62,022 nucleotides of DNA from CAWIUB01 sp963839175 (GCA_963839175.1 CAWIUB010000031.1:1-62022); one strand, 5' to 3'; numbered from the stretch's first letter, positions 1 through 9,079 are shown. Translations and numbers: made by a program. The notes: generated by a model from the sequence alone, not told the origin.

Positions 1-247
1 CGACCCGCCCCATATCCTGATTTCCAGTTCCCGCAGACCGTCACCAGGGGGGTTGGCTGCGCCAGGGTGGCGACCTCACTTCTGGGACCACCTCTATCTG
101 GCATTCACCAACGTGGTCGCCTTCAGCCCGACCGACACGATGCCGCTGACCCACCAGGCAAAGGGTCTGATGGCGCTGCAATCGATGATTTCTCTCGGGG
201 TCCTTGTGGTCGTACTTTCACGCGTGATCAATATCCTGCCCGGCTGA
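1..247 (+). pseudogene. C-terminal part of an ion-channel-like membrane protein, frameshifted
   Basis: The window opens inside a gene. Frame 1 reads PYPDFQFPQ, then the match moves to frame 2, which reads FWDHLYLAFTN, AFSPTDTMPLT and a final hydrophobic segment ending VINILPG before the stop at 245-247. These pieces resemble the end of a small actinobacterial membrane protein family with a P-loop-like SFTN...AFSPTD segment followed by one helix. The change of frame lies near a run of G residues around positions 45-52, so it could be a real mutation or a homopolymer error. The family assignment is from memory of the motif; the role is unknown. Confidence 0.5.
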
Positions 248-366
248 TCTGGAGCCATCGCCGGCTTCAGGCCTGCTATCCAGCGCGAAGGTGGAGAGCC
301 ACCGCGACGGAAACCGGATCGGTGAGCGGGACCGCGACGGGACCGGCCGGGCTCCCGCCCCTTGGA

Positions 367-780
367 TCAGCTGAGCACCTTCGCCTTCTGTGCCGCGAAC
401 TCAGCGTCGGTGATCACGCCCTGATCGCGCAGGCGGGACAGCTTCGTCAGTTCTTCTGCGGTGCTGGTAGACGCGCCTGCCGCAGATTGGATATAGCTGC
501 GCGTCGCCGCGTCCATCTCTTGGGCTTCGCGCGCATCTCGTTGTCCCATCGAGCTGCCACGCACGATCAGGTAGACGAACACGCCGAGGAACGGCAAGAC
601 GATGACGAAGATCAGCCACAGAGCCCTACCCCAGCCACCGAGATCGTGACTGCGGAAGATGTCAATGATGATGCGGAAGAGCAAAAAGAACCACAGCACC
701 CACAAGAAGAGCCAAAGCATCGTCCAGAACAAGTTCAGCAAGGGGTAGTCCTGTGAGGCTAGTGGCATGGCAGTGGTCAC
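367..780 (-). CDS. Two-helix membrane protein with PLDc_N and SHOCT domains
   Basis: The 137-residue product has two strong membrane helices (about residues 14-42 and 52-76). They look like the phospholipase D nuclease N-terminal (PLDc_N) domain, which is a membrane anchor and not an enzyme. A polar linker leads to a C-terminal SHOCT motif (AEELTKLSRLRDQGVITDAEFAAQKAKVL shortened: EELTKLSRLRDQGVITDAEF). SHOCT segments are short oligomerisation helices. The start is GTG at 778-780, preceded on the coding strand by GAAGGGA; an ATG four codons in is the alternative. It stands alone. Function in the family is not established. Confidence 0.8.
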   Translation of the reverse strand: MTTAMPLASQDYPLLNLFWTMLWLFLWVLWFFLLFRIIIDIFRSHDLGGWGRALWLIFVIVLPFLGVFVYLIVRGSSMGQRDAREAQEMDAATRSYIQSAAGASTSTAEELTKLSRLRDQGVITDAEFAAQKAKVLS

Positions 781-1122
781 GTTCTCGTCCCTTCTGCAGG
801 ATTCGACACTTCACGGCAACCCCGGCGGCCGTGCTGAGGGCGGGCTGACAAGACGCTACTACATACCCCGCGCGAGGGAGCCCGGCACGCGGCGGGATCG
901 GCCTTCGGTGTGCCGAGTGTGGCCGTCTGCGATGGAATGCCGCCGACCTGGCCTCGGGCATCGTGCAGCCGCGGAGTTTGCGCAGTCTCTGCGTCGCGGT
1001 CAACTGATCGTGTAGCCGTTGCAGGTTAGCGATGCGCTGGTGCCGCCGACGCGCGCCGATTCTTCCGCGGTCGAGGTTGCCCGGCCGTACACGGCCGTTC
1101 CCGCCGGCATCTTTATGGGTGA
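781..1122. other. Intergenic stretch, no gene seen
   Basis: About 340 bases lie between two converging minus-strand genes. The open frames here lack start signals and family resemblance. No tRNA, repeat or clear terminator hairpin was recognised. Confidence 0.5.
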
Positions 1123-1662
1123 TCAGTGCAGGTGAGCGATGACAATCTTGAGAAGAATCATCAGCAGGCCCAGGGTGCCCGCGGCGGCGGTCATGAGCAG
1201 CAGCGCAACGCCGTGCAGGCCTGAGGTACGGCCGGCCGACCATCCGTAGAAGGTCAGCATCACCGCCGTCACAGCGAGTGCGAGGTAGGCGGCGTTTGGT
1301 GGCGACGCGCCGAGGAGTCGAGCCGCTACCAATGCCAGCAGCGGAACGTAGGACGCGCTGACCATGGGCCACTTCACCGCGAGCGCCGAACGGATGCTCG
1401 GCCAGGTCGGCAAGTGCCCGGCGCTGGCATGCTCTCCGAGCTGCGCGTACTCCTCAGCGAGCCAGTACACCAGGAGCGTGACGAAGACCGCCAACACCAA
1501 CGCTGCTGTCCGCAGCTGTCCTCCCGCACTTGCGATCACGGCGGCTGTGACGATCAGGCCGTAGATTCCGGCAGCCTGACGGATCTTGGCGGGGGGTGGG
1601 CGTCTGGCCGTGTCCGCGGGCGCTGCCGGCTCGGCCTCACCGTCTTGCATGGGTGCACTCAT
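1123..1662 (-). CDS. Hypothetical multi-pass membrane protein
   Basis: This 179-residue protein begins MSAPMQDGEAEP. The upstream extension of the open frame was rejected because a good GGAGG ribosome binding site lies just before the ATG at 1660-1662. A polar N-terminal tail of about 30 residues is followed by five likely membrane helices (for example GIYGLIVTAAVIASAGG, TAALVLAVFVTLLVYWLAEEY, VPLLALVAARLLG, and two more to the end). Nothing soluble or catalytic is visible. The family is common in actinobacteria, but I know of no function. Confidence 0.7.
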   Translation of the reverse strand: MSAPMQDGEAEPAAPADTARRPPPAKIRQAAGIYGLIVTAAVIASAGGQLRTAALVLAVFVTLLVYWLAEEYAQLGEHASAGHLPTWPSIRSALAVKWPMVSASYVPLLALVAARLLGASPPNAAYLALAVTAVMLTFYGWSAGRTSGLHGVALLLMTAAAGTLGLLMILLKIVIAHLH

Positions 1663-2009
1663 AACGCCTCCTGTCGGTGGCTTCATGCTCGCGATGCGGG
1701 GCACCAGACGCAACGGCGGCTCCAAGCGTCCGAGGGGCCTACCCAACACAGAATCGACAACAACGCTGACGGTAGGGGCGGCCCGCAGCTGCTTGTATGC
1801 GGTGCTCTGTCCGGCTGCCGAGGTGGTCGTCAACGCGGACGCGGCCAAGGCGGCTGGGATCGGGTCGGGTTGATCTTGTATCGCGAAGTCAGAAGACCAT
1901 CTCTATGCGGTTGAGGTCGTGCGTGTAGCCGGGCGTCGCTCGACTTCGGTCTAGAGTGATACCCGATCGGCGCATTCCCGCGGCGGCGGGCACTCGGAAG
2001 GCGAGCGCA
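1663..2009. other. Intergenic stretch between divergent genes
   Basis: This is the likely divergent promoter region of the membrane protein gene (minus) and the small hypothetical gene at 2010 (plus). No confident promoter hexamers, operator palindrome or RNA were seen. Confidence 0.4.
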
Positions 2010-2240
2010 ATGTCGAACCGCCATCAGAACAGCATGTCCTTGATGGAGCGCAGCCGCCGCTCGCTCGTCAGCCCCGATGGCTGCGCCGCGGCGGCTGCGC
2101 GCAGTGCAGAGACGGCTCGGCTGCTACTTGCCGCCCTCGGGGCTACCGACGTGCAATGCCTCTCGCGCAGCAGCGTGCGCGGTGGCTGCATCGCCGATCT
2201 CGTGTCGTTCTATCCCGAGAAGGGTGACGATCACGATTGA
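2010..2240 (+). CDS. Small hypothetical protein
   Basis: A 76-residue frame starts at ATG 2010 with GGAAGG about 12 bases upstream. It is rich in Ala, Ser and Arg with a central helix-forming stretch (AAAAARSAETARLLLAALG). No domain was recognised. It overlaps the next small frame by a few codons, in keeping with a compact transcription unit leading to the MOSC gene. Coding status is uncertain. Confidence 0.4.
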   Translation: MSNRHQNSMSLMERSRRSLVSPDGCAAAAARSAETARLLLAALGATDVQCLSRSSVRGGCIADLVSFYPEKGDDHD

Positions 2241-2364
2241 CGGGGAGAAGCTCGAGCCGGCCCCGGGGCAGCGCGTCATTTCCGACGGCCCCGACGGCAA
2301 CCTCAGCGTGGATGAAATCGGCGGCATCCAACTTGTAGAAGATGCGGCCGCCGCAGAGGCGTGA
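2223..2364 (+). CDS. Very small hypothetical protein upstream of the MOSC gene
   Basis: A 46-codon frame begins at GTG 2223 (VTITIDGEKLEPAPG) and ends with a stop that overlaps the GTG start of the MOSC/ferredoxin gene. The alternating hydrophobic pattern could form beta strands. The overlaps on both sides suggest coupled translation, but no family is known to me. Confidence 0.35.
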
Positions 2365-4166
2365 GCATGCGCTCGGGATCGCAGCCAGCCGAATCAGCCG
2401 AGCCGGCCGCTCATCCGGCGGGCACGCTCATGTCCGTGAACGTCGGCATGCCGAGGGACGTGCCCTGGCAGGGGAAGACGGTCTTCACCGGCGTCTTCAA
2501 GGTTCCCGTCACCGGCCCTCGCCGCGTGCGCAAGCTGAACGTCGAAGGTGACGGCCAGGGCGATCTGGCCGGCCACGGCGGCGAGCAGCGGGCCGTGTTC
2601 GTCTACCAGGTCGATTCCTACCGGCACTGGGAAGGAGAGCTCGGCCGAAACGACTTCGTCGACGGACAGTTTGGCGAGAACTTCACGATCGAAGGACTGA
2701 GTGACGACGAGGTCTGCATCGGCGACCGCTACCAGATCGGCACCGCCGTCTTTGAAGTCACGCAACCCCGCGTCACCTGCTACCGCGTCGGCATCCGCAT
2801 GAACGACCCACGCATCCCGGCCTTGCTCGTCTCACACCGCCGCCCCGGCTTCTACTTCCGGGTACTCCGCGAGGGCGAGGTCGAGACGGGAGATGAGATC
2901 ATCAAGCTCGCCTCCGGCCCGGAGCAGATGACGGTCGCCGAGGTCGACGCGCTCCTCTACCTCCCCGGGCACCCGCGCCAGCAACTGCTCCGAGCGCTGC
3001 GCATTCCCGCCCTCAGCCCCGGCTGGCAAGCGTCGTTCCGGGCGCTGCTCGCGGGAGAGCCCGGCAGCGGCAACGCGGGCCTCGCCACAACGAGCCCTCC
3101 GCCGGCCTGGACCGGGTTCCGCCGACTGAATGCCACCGGAATCGAGCGAGAAAGCACCTCCGTGATCTCCATCAGCCTCAAGGACCCCGACGGCGGGCCG
3201 CTCCCGCGCGCTCGCCCCGGCCAGTACCTCACACTACGACTCCAGCCCGACAAACAAGACAGGTCGGTGCTACGCAACTACTCCCTCTCGGGAGAGCCCG
3301 GCGCCGACTACTATCGGATCACCGTCAAGCGCGACCACCACGGCGTCGCTAGCAGCTACCTGCACACCCGGATTGCGGTTGGCGACCAGCTCGAGATCGC
3401 AGCACCGCGAGGCACCTTCATCCTCGACCAGACCCACACGCCCGTACTGCTGATCAGCGCCGGCATCGGGGCAACCCCGGTCCTCGCCATGCTCCACGCG
3501 CTGGCGAAGGAGCACTCCGACCGAGAGATCTGGTGGCTCCACGGCGCACGCAGCAGCCGCGACCACTCCTTCGCGGCCGAGGCCCGCGCGCTCCTCGCTT
3601 CGCTCCCAAACGTGCGGACCCACGTCTGCTTCAGCCGCCCAGGCCCAGACGACCTCGAAGGTCGTGACTTCGACAGCGCCGGTCGTCTCACCGCATCGCT
3701 GCTCGCCGAACTCGAACCACCGCGAAACGCTGAGGCATACCTCTGCGGGCCACCACCATTCATGGACGAGATCAGCGCCGGCTTGGCCGCGCTCGGCCTC
3801 GACGCCAGCCACATCCACACCGAGCCGTTCGGGCCCGCACCCGGCCTGACTCCCGGCATCGCAGCAACACCCGCACGGACACCCCACCCACCCCCGGGGG
3901 AACCCGGAAGCGGCCCCACGATCGAGTTCGCGCGCAGCAGCCTCGCGATCCCGTGGAGCGACGACCACGCGAGCCTGCTCGAACTCGCCGAGGCTTGCGA
4001 CGTACCCGTCCGTTGGTCGTGCCGCACCGGCGTCTGCCACAACTGCGAGACGACGCTGATCGCAGGCAGCGTCGACTACAACCCCGACCCAGTCGAACCC
4101 CCCGCCGATGGCAGCGCGCTCATCTGCTGCTCACGGCCGCACGACGACCTGGTGCTCGATCTGTGA
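2361..4166 (+). CDS. MOSC domain fused to ferredoxin-NADP-type reductase and 2Fe-2S ferredoxin
   Basis: This 601-residue fusion has three parts. Residues about 25-215 are a YiiM-like MOSC domain with its helical 3-alpha tail (LSVNVGMPRDVPWQGK-like opening, GEQRAVFVYQ, PRVTCYRVGIR); such domains carry the molybdenum cofactor sulfur chemistry. Residues about 255-470 are an FAD/NAD(P)H oxidoreductase module, with RNYSLSG for flavin and ISAGIGATPVLAML for the nucleotide. Residues about 515-601 are a plant-type 2Fe-2S ferredoxin with cysteines in WSCRTGVCHNCETT and ICCSRP. Electrons would pass from NAD(P)H to FAD, to 2Fe-2S, to the MOSC site. Substrate is unknown; relatives reduce N-hydroxylated compounds. 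GTG 2361 or ATG 2367 are both possible starts. The gene appears intact. Confidence 0.9.
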   Translation: MSMRSGSQPAESAEPAAHPAGTLMSVNVGMPRDVPWQGKTVFTGVFKVPVTGPRRVRKLNVEGDGQGDLAGHGGEQRAVFVYQVDSYRHWEGELGRNDFVDGQFGENFTIEGLSDDEVCIGDRYQIGTAVFEVTQPRVTCYRVGIRMNDPRIPALLVSHRRPGFYFRVLREGEVETGDEIIKLASGPEQMTVAEVDALLYLPGHPRQQLLRALRIPALSPGWQASFRALLAGEPGSGNAGLATTSPPPAWTGFRRLNATGIERESTSVISISLKDPDGGPLPRARPGQYLTLRLQPDKQDRSVLRNYSLSGEPGADYYRITVKRDHHGVASSYLHTRIAVGDQLEIAAPRGTFILDQTHTPVLLISAGIGATPVLAMLHALAKEHSDREIWWLHGARSSRDHSFAAEARALLASLPNVRTHVCFSRPGPDDLEGRDFDSAGRLTASLLAELEPPRNAEAYLCGPPPFMDEISAGLAALGLDASHIHTEPFGPAPGLTPGIAATPARTPHPPPGEPGSGPTIEFARSSLAIPWSDDHASLLELAEACDVPVRWSCRTGVCHNCETTLIAGSVDYNPDPVEPPADGSALICCSRPHDDLVLDL

Positions 4167-4339
4167 CTCGCAGCCGCCGGTGCGGCCACGCCGCCGTGGT
4201 GGGACCCTGGAGATGGACGTTGGTCGATCCATTGGCCGAGGTGCGTCGCCGTCCGCGGTGCGCCACCCCCCGCTCAAGACGAGCAAAGGGGACCCTCCAC
4301 CTGCGGCCTGCACAGTGATCCTGGGGTTGTCGTGTCAGG

Positions 4340-4678
4340 TCAGATGGTCCAGGTGATCGGGTAGTTGATGATCGTCGCATGCTCTGGCGTGAACGTCACG
4401 CCGACCGCCGTCATGTCCCCGCGCGCGTCGACGGCCATCTCCTTCAACCGGTCCATCTGTGTCGCATGCTCTTCGGAATCCCAGACGCTCACCTGCACGA
4501 ACGAGCCCTCCGGCGAGATGCCCGTGAACCAGTGAAGTAGACCCGGCAGTCGCTTGATGGTCGGAATGAGGTACTCCGCGGTCTTCTAGTCCGCGGCGGC
4601 GACCTCGTCGAACAGGCCCGGATCGAAGCTGACGCGTGAGACGCGGACAACCGCGGTCGCCGACAACGACCCGGTCAT
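4340..4678 (-). pseudogene. Antibiotic-biosynthesis-monooxygenase (ABM) domain protein with internal stop
   Basis: Read on the minus strand from ATG 4676-4678, the frame gives MTGSLSATAVVRVSRVSF and continues to a TAG at 4586-4588 after residue 30. It then goes on in the same frame with EYLIPTIKRLPGLLHWF and VSVWDSEEHATQMDRL to TGA at 4340. The ferredoxin-like pattern of an ABM/YdhR-type small protein is clear on both sides of the stop. I therefore call a nonsense mutation and not two genes. Function is unknown; such proteins are often small oxygenases or stress proteins. Confidence 0.6.
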
Positions 4679-4681
4679 GGT

Positions 4682-4897
4682 GAGGCCATTCGCGCACTGG
4701 CCATCCTCGGCTCACTGCTCGCCGAAGAGGAACGCCACCCCGGGCTGCTGAACCTGTTCAAGACCCGCATCGTCGAGCCGCGACGGGCGCTGCTCCGGCA
4801 AGCGCTGGCGGCCAGTGACCTCCCGGACTGCGCCGACCTCGACGGGCTCACCAGCATGCTCATCGGCTCCTTCTTGGAGCATGAGATGGAAACCTGA
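4682..4897 (+). pseudogene. C-terminal fragment of a TetR-family regulator
   Basis: An open frame without a start reads EAIRALAILGSLLAEEERHPG, then EPRRALLRQALAASDLPD, and ends SFLEHEMET at TGA 4895-4897. This all-helical pattern is typical of the ligand-binding C-terminal domain of TetR proteins. The DNA-binding half is missing. The stop sits exactly where the neighbouring SDR remnant begins on the other strand, so a deletion probably joined the two fragments. Confidence 0.55.
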
Positions 4898-4978
4898 TCC
4901 GGCCAGCGAGGTCGCGATCGCCGCGCCCAGCCCGCCCGATGCACCCGTGACGATGGCCACCCTGGCTGGTGGACTCAC
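4898..4978 (-). pseudogene. N-terminal fragment of a short-chain dehydrogenase (SDR)
   Basis: The minus-strand frame starts at GTG 4976-4978 and reads VAIVTGASGGLGAAIATSL, the TGxxxGxG nucleotide-binding motif that opens SDR enzymes. It is lost after about 27 residues. Across the ISL3 copy the GTG overlaps the stop of the DUF35 gene (GTGA), so this was the third gene of the thiolase-DUF35-SDR operon. About 90 percent of the enzyme is gone. Confidence 0.65.
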
Positions 4979-4990
4979 GCCGCGCCTCTC

Positions 4991-6328
4991 TTTATCAGGG
5001 CGCTTCCGGGTTCTTCGTGGGTCGGGTCTGGGTGTGACGGGCGCTTGGCGGCAGGATCTGTCGCATGCGCGACACCGAGTTGTACCGCCATCTGCTGGGG
5101 TTGGTCGCGCCGTGGGAGGTGGGTCGGGTCGAGCTGTCGGCCCCCGGCGGGCGGGTGGACGTGTGGGTCGGGCATCCGGGCCGGACGCGGTTCGCGTGCC
5201 CGGACTGTGAGCGGGAGCTGGCGGTCTACGACCACGCCGAGGAGCGGGCTTGGCGGCATCTGGACTCGTGTGCGTTCTTGACGTTCCTGCACGCCCGCCC
5301 GCCGCGGGTCGAGTGCCCCGAGCACGGGGTGCGGCAGGTGCGGCTGCCGTGGGCTGAGCCGCACGCACGGTTCACCGTGTTGTTCGAGCGGCTGGCCATC
5401 GACGTGCTCGCCGCCTGCGACGTGGCCTCCGCGGCCGGGTTGCTGCGGGTCAGCTGGGATGAGGCGTGGCACCTGATGGACCGCGCGGTGGCCCGGGGCC
5501 TGACCGCGAAACCACTGACCGCCCCGGCGCATGTCGGGGTCGATGAGAAGGCGGCCGGGCGGGGACAGGACTACATCACCGTGGTCGCCGACCTGGACAC
5601 CGGCACCGTGGACTACATCGCCGACGAGCGACGCCAGGCCAGCCTGGACGGCTACTTCGAGAAGTTCACGCCCGAGCAGCTGGCCGGCATCCAGGCGGTC
5701 GCGATGGACATGTGGGAGCCGTTCGCCAACTCGGTGCGCGCGCACCTGACCGACCCGGACGACAAGATCGTGTTCGACCGGTACCACCTGATGGGCTACC
5801 TCACCGGCGCGGTGGACACCGTCCGCAAGCAAGAGAACCGGGCGCTGGTCGCGGCCGGTGACAAGAGCCTGGCCGGTTCGAAGTACCTCTGGCTGTACTC
5901 GGCCGAGAACCTGCCCGACCGTCACGCCGACCGGTTCGCCACGCTGCAGGCCGGCGACCTGCGCACCGCGCGGGCGTGGGCGATCAAGGAGAGCCTGCGG
6001 CACTTCTGGTCCTATAAGCGCCGCGGCTGGGCGGCCAAGCACTTCAACCGCTGGTACTTCTGGGCCACCCACTGCCGGCTCAAACCGATCATCGACGCGG
6101 CTAAGACACTCAAACGTCACCAGGCGGGGCTGCTGTCCTACTTCGCCCACCGGATCACCAACGCCGGCGCCGAAGGCCTCAACTCCCGCATCCAGGCGAT
6201 CAGAGTCTCAGCGCGTGGCTACCGCAACCGCGAGCACTTCAAGACCGCGATCTACTTCCACCTCGGTGGCCTACAGCTCTACCCGGCCACACCATGACCC
6301 ACGGACTTCCCGGAAGCGCCTTTATCAG
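4991..6328 (+). mobile_element. ISL3-family insertion sequence, copy 1, with target duplication
   Basis: The element spans 4999-6320 (1322 bp). Its ends are imperfect inverted repeats opening GGCGCTTCCGGG and sharing CGTGGGTC about 16 bases in. It is flanked by the 8-bp direct repeat TTTATCAG at 4991-4998 and 6321-6328, as expected for ISL3. It sits at the last codons of the minus-strand DUF35 gene. Copy 1 differs from the other three copies at several bases near 5117-5130 and 5209, so it is the most diverged of the four. Confidence 0.95.
5065..6297 (+). CDS. ISL3-family transposase (copy 1)
   Basis: This 410-residue DDE transposase moves its element by cut-and-paste. An N-terminal zinc-finger region (CPDCERE near residue 39, CPEHG near 82) and a helical DNA-binding section precede the catalytic core. 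Core carboxylates are in VGVDEKAAG, AVAMDMWEPF and GAEGLNSRIQAI. The length is normal for ISL3. It is intact and begins 66 bases inside the left end. The long open frame on the opposite strand (4975-6150) is a by-product of GC bias. Confidence 0.95.
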   Translation: MRDTELYRHLLGLVAPWEVGRVELSAPGGRVDVWVGHPGRTRFACPDCERELAVYDHAEERAWRHLDSCAFLTFLHARPPRVECPEHGVRQVRLPWAEPHARFTVLFERLAIDVLAACDVASAAGLLRVSWDEAWHLMDRAVARGLTAKPLTAPAHVGVDEKAAGRGQDYITVVADLDTGTVDYIADERRQASLDGYFEKFTPEQLAGIQAVAMDMWEPFANSVRAHLTDPDDKIVFDRYHLMGYLTGAVDTVRKQENRALVAAGDKSLAGSKYLWLYSAENLPDRHADRFATLQAGDLRTARAWAIKESLRHFWSYKRRGWAAKHFNRWYFWATHCRLKPIIDAAKTLKRHQAGLLSYFAHRITNAGAEGLNSRIQAIRVSARGYRNREHFKTAIYFHLGGLQLYPATP

Positions 6329-6727
6329 TTTCCCCGCCGCGGCCTCCGGCCGAAGAGCCTCGAACCACACGTGCACTACCGTCTCCCCACGCCGTTCGGC
6401 CATGCCCGCCACTGGCGCCCCCACCGCCAGTGGGATGTCGTTCAGCCTGATCCGTGCGGTGAGCATCGGTCCGGCGTCGAGCGTGATCAGCCCCAGCCCC
6501 CATTCGCCGTGTCCCGCTGCCACATCGCGCGCGGTGGTCCAGCTCTCGAAGACGCCGCGCAGTTCGATGCGCGTGTCGGTCAACGTTGCAGACCCGCAAC
6601 CGAGGCAGCGGTGCAGCCGCGGAGGTGAATGCATTCGACGGCAGTCCGCGCACCTGGTGGCGGCGACGGTGTGCTCCGGTAAAGCCGCTGCGGTGGCCAC
6701 CGGACCGACGTGCTCGAGATCAGTGAT
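6321..6727 (-). pseudogene. DUF35 / OB-fold acyl-CoA-associated zinc-ribbon protein, 3' end displaced by ISL3
   Basis: The minus-strand frame opens ITDLEHVGPV and contains a rubredoxin-like zinc ribbon (CADCRRMH then CLGCG) and an OB-fold (GEWGLGLITLDAGPMLTARI). DUF35 proteins partner thiolases or ketoacyl synthases in CoA-thioester handling. No ATG precedes ITDL: the codon where Met is expected is ATC at 6725-6727. The gene runs into the ISL3 copy at GKLIK; beyond the element it would finish RGAA and stop overlapping the SDR start. It lies directly downstream of the thiolase remnant. Confidence 0.7.
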
Positions 6728-7220
6728 GTGGTTGCCTCCAGGATGTGCACGATGATGGTCGAGCCGGTTCCGCCCATGTTCTGGACGAGGGCTCTCCCGG
6801 CGTCGGGAACCTGATTTGCGCCGGCTTCGCCACGAAGCTGGTGGGTGGCCTCGACGAGCTGATACACCCCGGTCGCGCCAACAGGGTGACCGCGCGCCTT
6901 GAGACCACCGAAGGTGCTGATGGGCACCGTGCCGTCGACCGCGATGTGGCCCTCGGCCGCGGCGTGCCAGCCTTCCCCCTTTCGGATAAAGCCCCAAGGA
7001 CTCGAGAATGAGCGCCGTTGTCACGGTAAACGCGTCGTGGATCTCGTAGAGATCTACGTCAGTAACGCTCATCCCAGCCCGTCCCAGGGCACGTTCTGCG
7101 GCGATGCTGCTCGCACCGAGATGCAGCAGGTCCGACCGATCGTGGAAGCTCATCGTGTCCGTGGCGATGCCGGCACCCCGCACCCACACCGCGTCGTCGT
7201 AGTTGCGGGCAATCTCCTCA
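6728..7220 (-). pseudogene. Thiolase (Ltp-like) C-terminal part, frameshifted
   Basis: This is the second half of the thiolase gene interrupted by the IS at 7221-9079. It reads GIATDTMSFHDRSDLLHLGA and DVDLYEIHDAFTVTTALILE, shifts frame near 6980, then gives STFGGLKARGHPVGATG and QNMGGTGSTIIVHILE. HDAF and GHPVGATG are catalytic-loop signatures of non-condensing, sterol-carrier-type thiolases. Frame loss and the IS make it non-functional. Confidence 0.85.
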
Positions 7221-7228
7221 GCTTGCGA

Positions 7229-7597
7229 TTAAACCTTGGCCTGGTGGCTCGCGCCTTCCTTCATGATCAGTTCAGTGGCTTTGGCCGCGACCTGACGCAT
7301 CTCGTCGATGAGAGTGCGTAGGTGGCGGTCGTTGTCGATCCATTGCTGGTAGATGGCGGCCTCGCTCTGGCTGAGTCGGCGTGTGACGGTTTTGCCGTTG
7401 ATCTTGGCGGTCCATTGCCAGTAGGGCCCGTGCGGCTGGGGCGGGTCGACGTGGCATCGACAGCCTGCGGTGCCGCAGCGGGTGTGGCGGCAGGTGATCG
7501 AGCCGGCGGCGATGTAGCCGATCTCGGCGATGCGCGCGGCCAGTGCGCGGTAGCTGCGCTGGTAGGCAGCCAGCCGTGCCTGGGTTGAGCGCGCCAT
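7229..7597 (-). CDS. DUF6788 small Cys/His protein of the NF041680-type IS
   Basis: The 122-residue product has an N-terminal helical stretch (RSYRALAARIAEIG), then a metal-binding-like CGTAGCRC motif followed by PHGPYWQWTAKINGKTVTRRL and a C-terminal helix (YQQWIDNDRHLRTLIDEMRQ). The layout matches the DUF6788 proteins at 20479, 37325, 47893 and 54845 in this window. It has no catalytic motif. It is transcribed away from the transposase, and a 24-bp palindrome lies between them. I infer a DNA- or nucleoprotein-binding accessory or regulator; that is not established. Confidence 0.8.
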   Translation of the reverse strand: MARSTQARLAAYQRSYRALAARIAEIGYIAAGSITCRHTRCGTAGCRCHVDPPQPHGPYWQWTAKINGKTVTRRLSQSEAAIYQQWIDNDRHLRTLIDEMRQVAAKATELIMKEGASHQAKV

Positions 7598-7642
7598 CCT
7601 CGGTTCCTTCCGGCGTGTCGTGGCGATTCTTCCTGATCGGTA

Positions 7643-7666
7643 CCAGACAGTATATGTACTGACTGG
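7643..7666. promoter_or_regulatory. Palindrome between DUF6788 and transposase genes
   Basis: CCAGACAGTA and TACTGACTGG (10-bp arms, one mismatch) surround a 4-bp spacer. The site is 46 bases before the DUF6788 start and 16 bases before the transposase start, where one bound protein could control both promoters. Confidence 0.6.
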
Positions 7667-7681
7667 GTATCGGAGGATGCC

Positions 7682-9052
7682 ATGAATACCGCCACCACGG
7701 CGACGAGCGCGGCCCTACAGGGCGCGCGGCTGCAGGCGTTTCGGTCCGGCTTCCATGGCTGCGTGACCGGCTGGCGCGACGCGGCTTTCGAACTGTGCGA
7801 CTCGATCCTGTGTTCGCCGGCCCCGGTGTCTTCGGTGCCGGCGTTGTCGTTGGAGCCGACCTTCCGCCGTAGTCACGGCAGCCTCTACAAGGCCCTGGAC
7901 CGCGGCAGCATCGACGCCGACGCGTTGCGTGTGCTGCTGGTGGCCAACCGTCCCGACGGGTGGCCGCTGGTGTTCGCGGTCGACGCGTCCAGCTGGGCGC
8001 GCTGCGATGCCGAGACCAGCCCGCAGCGCGGCTTCTACTACTCGGCCTCGCATCACTCGGCTGGACAGCCGATCGTGGCCGGCTGGTGCTATCAGTGGAT
8101 CTGCCAGCTGGACTGGGCGATGGACTCCTGGACCGCGCCGCTGGACGCCCAACGCATCGCGCCGACCGAGGACGCGACCACCGCAACCCTCGCGCAGGTT
8201 CGCCGCCTGGTGCAGCTGATGCCCGCCGACGGCGCGGTGCCGACGTTCGTGTTCGATGCTGGCTACGACCCGGCCGCGCTGACCCACGAGCTGGCCGATG
8301 CCCGCGCCGCGATCGTGGTCCGCATCCGCGGCGACCGGGTCTTCTACGGCGAGCCCGAACCGCCACCGCCAGGACGACGCGGCCGACCGCGCCGCCACGG
8401 CGCCCGTTTCGGCTGCGCCGACGACCCAGCCCGCTGGCCACAACCGGACCAGCAGCTAAGCGCCGAGGATCCCCGCTACGGGACCGTGCACGTGCAGGCC
8501 TGGCGCAACCTGCACCCCAAGCTCGCTCACCGCGGCCGCTGGGCCGGCCCTGACCAGACGCCGATCGTCACCGGCACCGTCGTGCGCGTGCAGGTGCAGC
8601 ACCTACCCAAACCGACCGCCCGGGCGGTGAAGACCTTGTGGCTGTGGTGCGCCGGCCCGGGGCCGACCGACATCGGCCTAACCTGGCGTGCCTACCTTCG
8701 TCGCTTCGACATCGAGCACACCTACCGCTTCGTGAAGAACACCCTCGGCTGGACCGCCCCAGCACTACGCACCCCACAACAGGCAGACCGCTGGACCTGG
8801 CTCATCGTCGCCGCGTATACCCAGCTACGCCTGGCCCGCGGCCTGGTCGCCGACGACCGGCTGCCCTGGCAACGAGCACGGCCACCGGACAAACTCAGCC
8901 CGGCTCGTGTTCGGCGTGGATTTCGTCGACTTCGCGCACACTTGGGCACACCCGCCAGTCCACCAAAATCCACAACACCCGGACCAGGCCGACCCAAGAA
9001 CACCCGGCGGCCACCACGGACCCGCCACCCAGCGATCAAGAAAGCCGCCTGA
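7682..9052 (+). CDS. NF041680-type DDE transposase
   Basis: The 456-residue protein starts at ATG 7682 with GGAGG eight bases upstream. It shows an RNase H-like DDE core: VFAVDASSWARCDAE near residue 98, FVFDAGYDPAALTHEL near 192, and a late FDIEHTYRFVKNTLGW with the likely catalytic Glu. The basic, Pro-rich tail is disordered. I assign it from the recurring FDAGYD pattern of an actinobacterial putative transposase family. It appears intact and is paired with the divergent DUF6788 gene. Confidence 0.85.
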   Translation: MNTATTATSAALQGARLQAFRSGFHGCVTGWRDAAFELCDSILCSPAPVSSVPALSLEPTFRRSHGSLYKALDRGSIDADALRVLLVANRPDGWPLVFAVDASSWARCDAETSPQRGFYYSASHHSAGQPIVAGWCYQWICQLDWAMDSWTAPLDAQRIAPTEDATTATLAQVRRLVQLMPADGAVPTFVFDAGYDPAALTHELADARAAIVVRIRGDRVFYGEPEPPPPGRRGRPRRHGARFGCADDPARWPQPDQQLSAEDPRYGTVHVQAWRNLHPKLAHRGRWAGPDQTPIVTGTVVRVQVQHLPKPTARAVKTLWLWCAGPGPTDIGLTWRAYLRRFDIEHTYRFVKNTLGWTAPALRTPQQADRWTWLIVAAYTQLRLARGLVADDRLPWQRARPPDKLSPARVRRGFRRLRAHLGTPASPPKSTTPGPGRPKNTRRPPRTRHPAIKKAA

Positions 9053-9079
9053 CCAGCACCCAAAGGTTTAATCGCAAGC

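Noticed and set aside
4975..6150. Long open frame opposite the ISL3 transposase (also at 39233-40507, 43327-44553, 55792-56952)
   Set aside because: It is repeated only because the IS is repeated; the composition is Arg/Pro/Gly/Val-rich, no domain is seen, and the sense strand encodes a clear DDE transposase.
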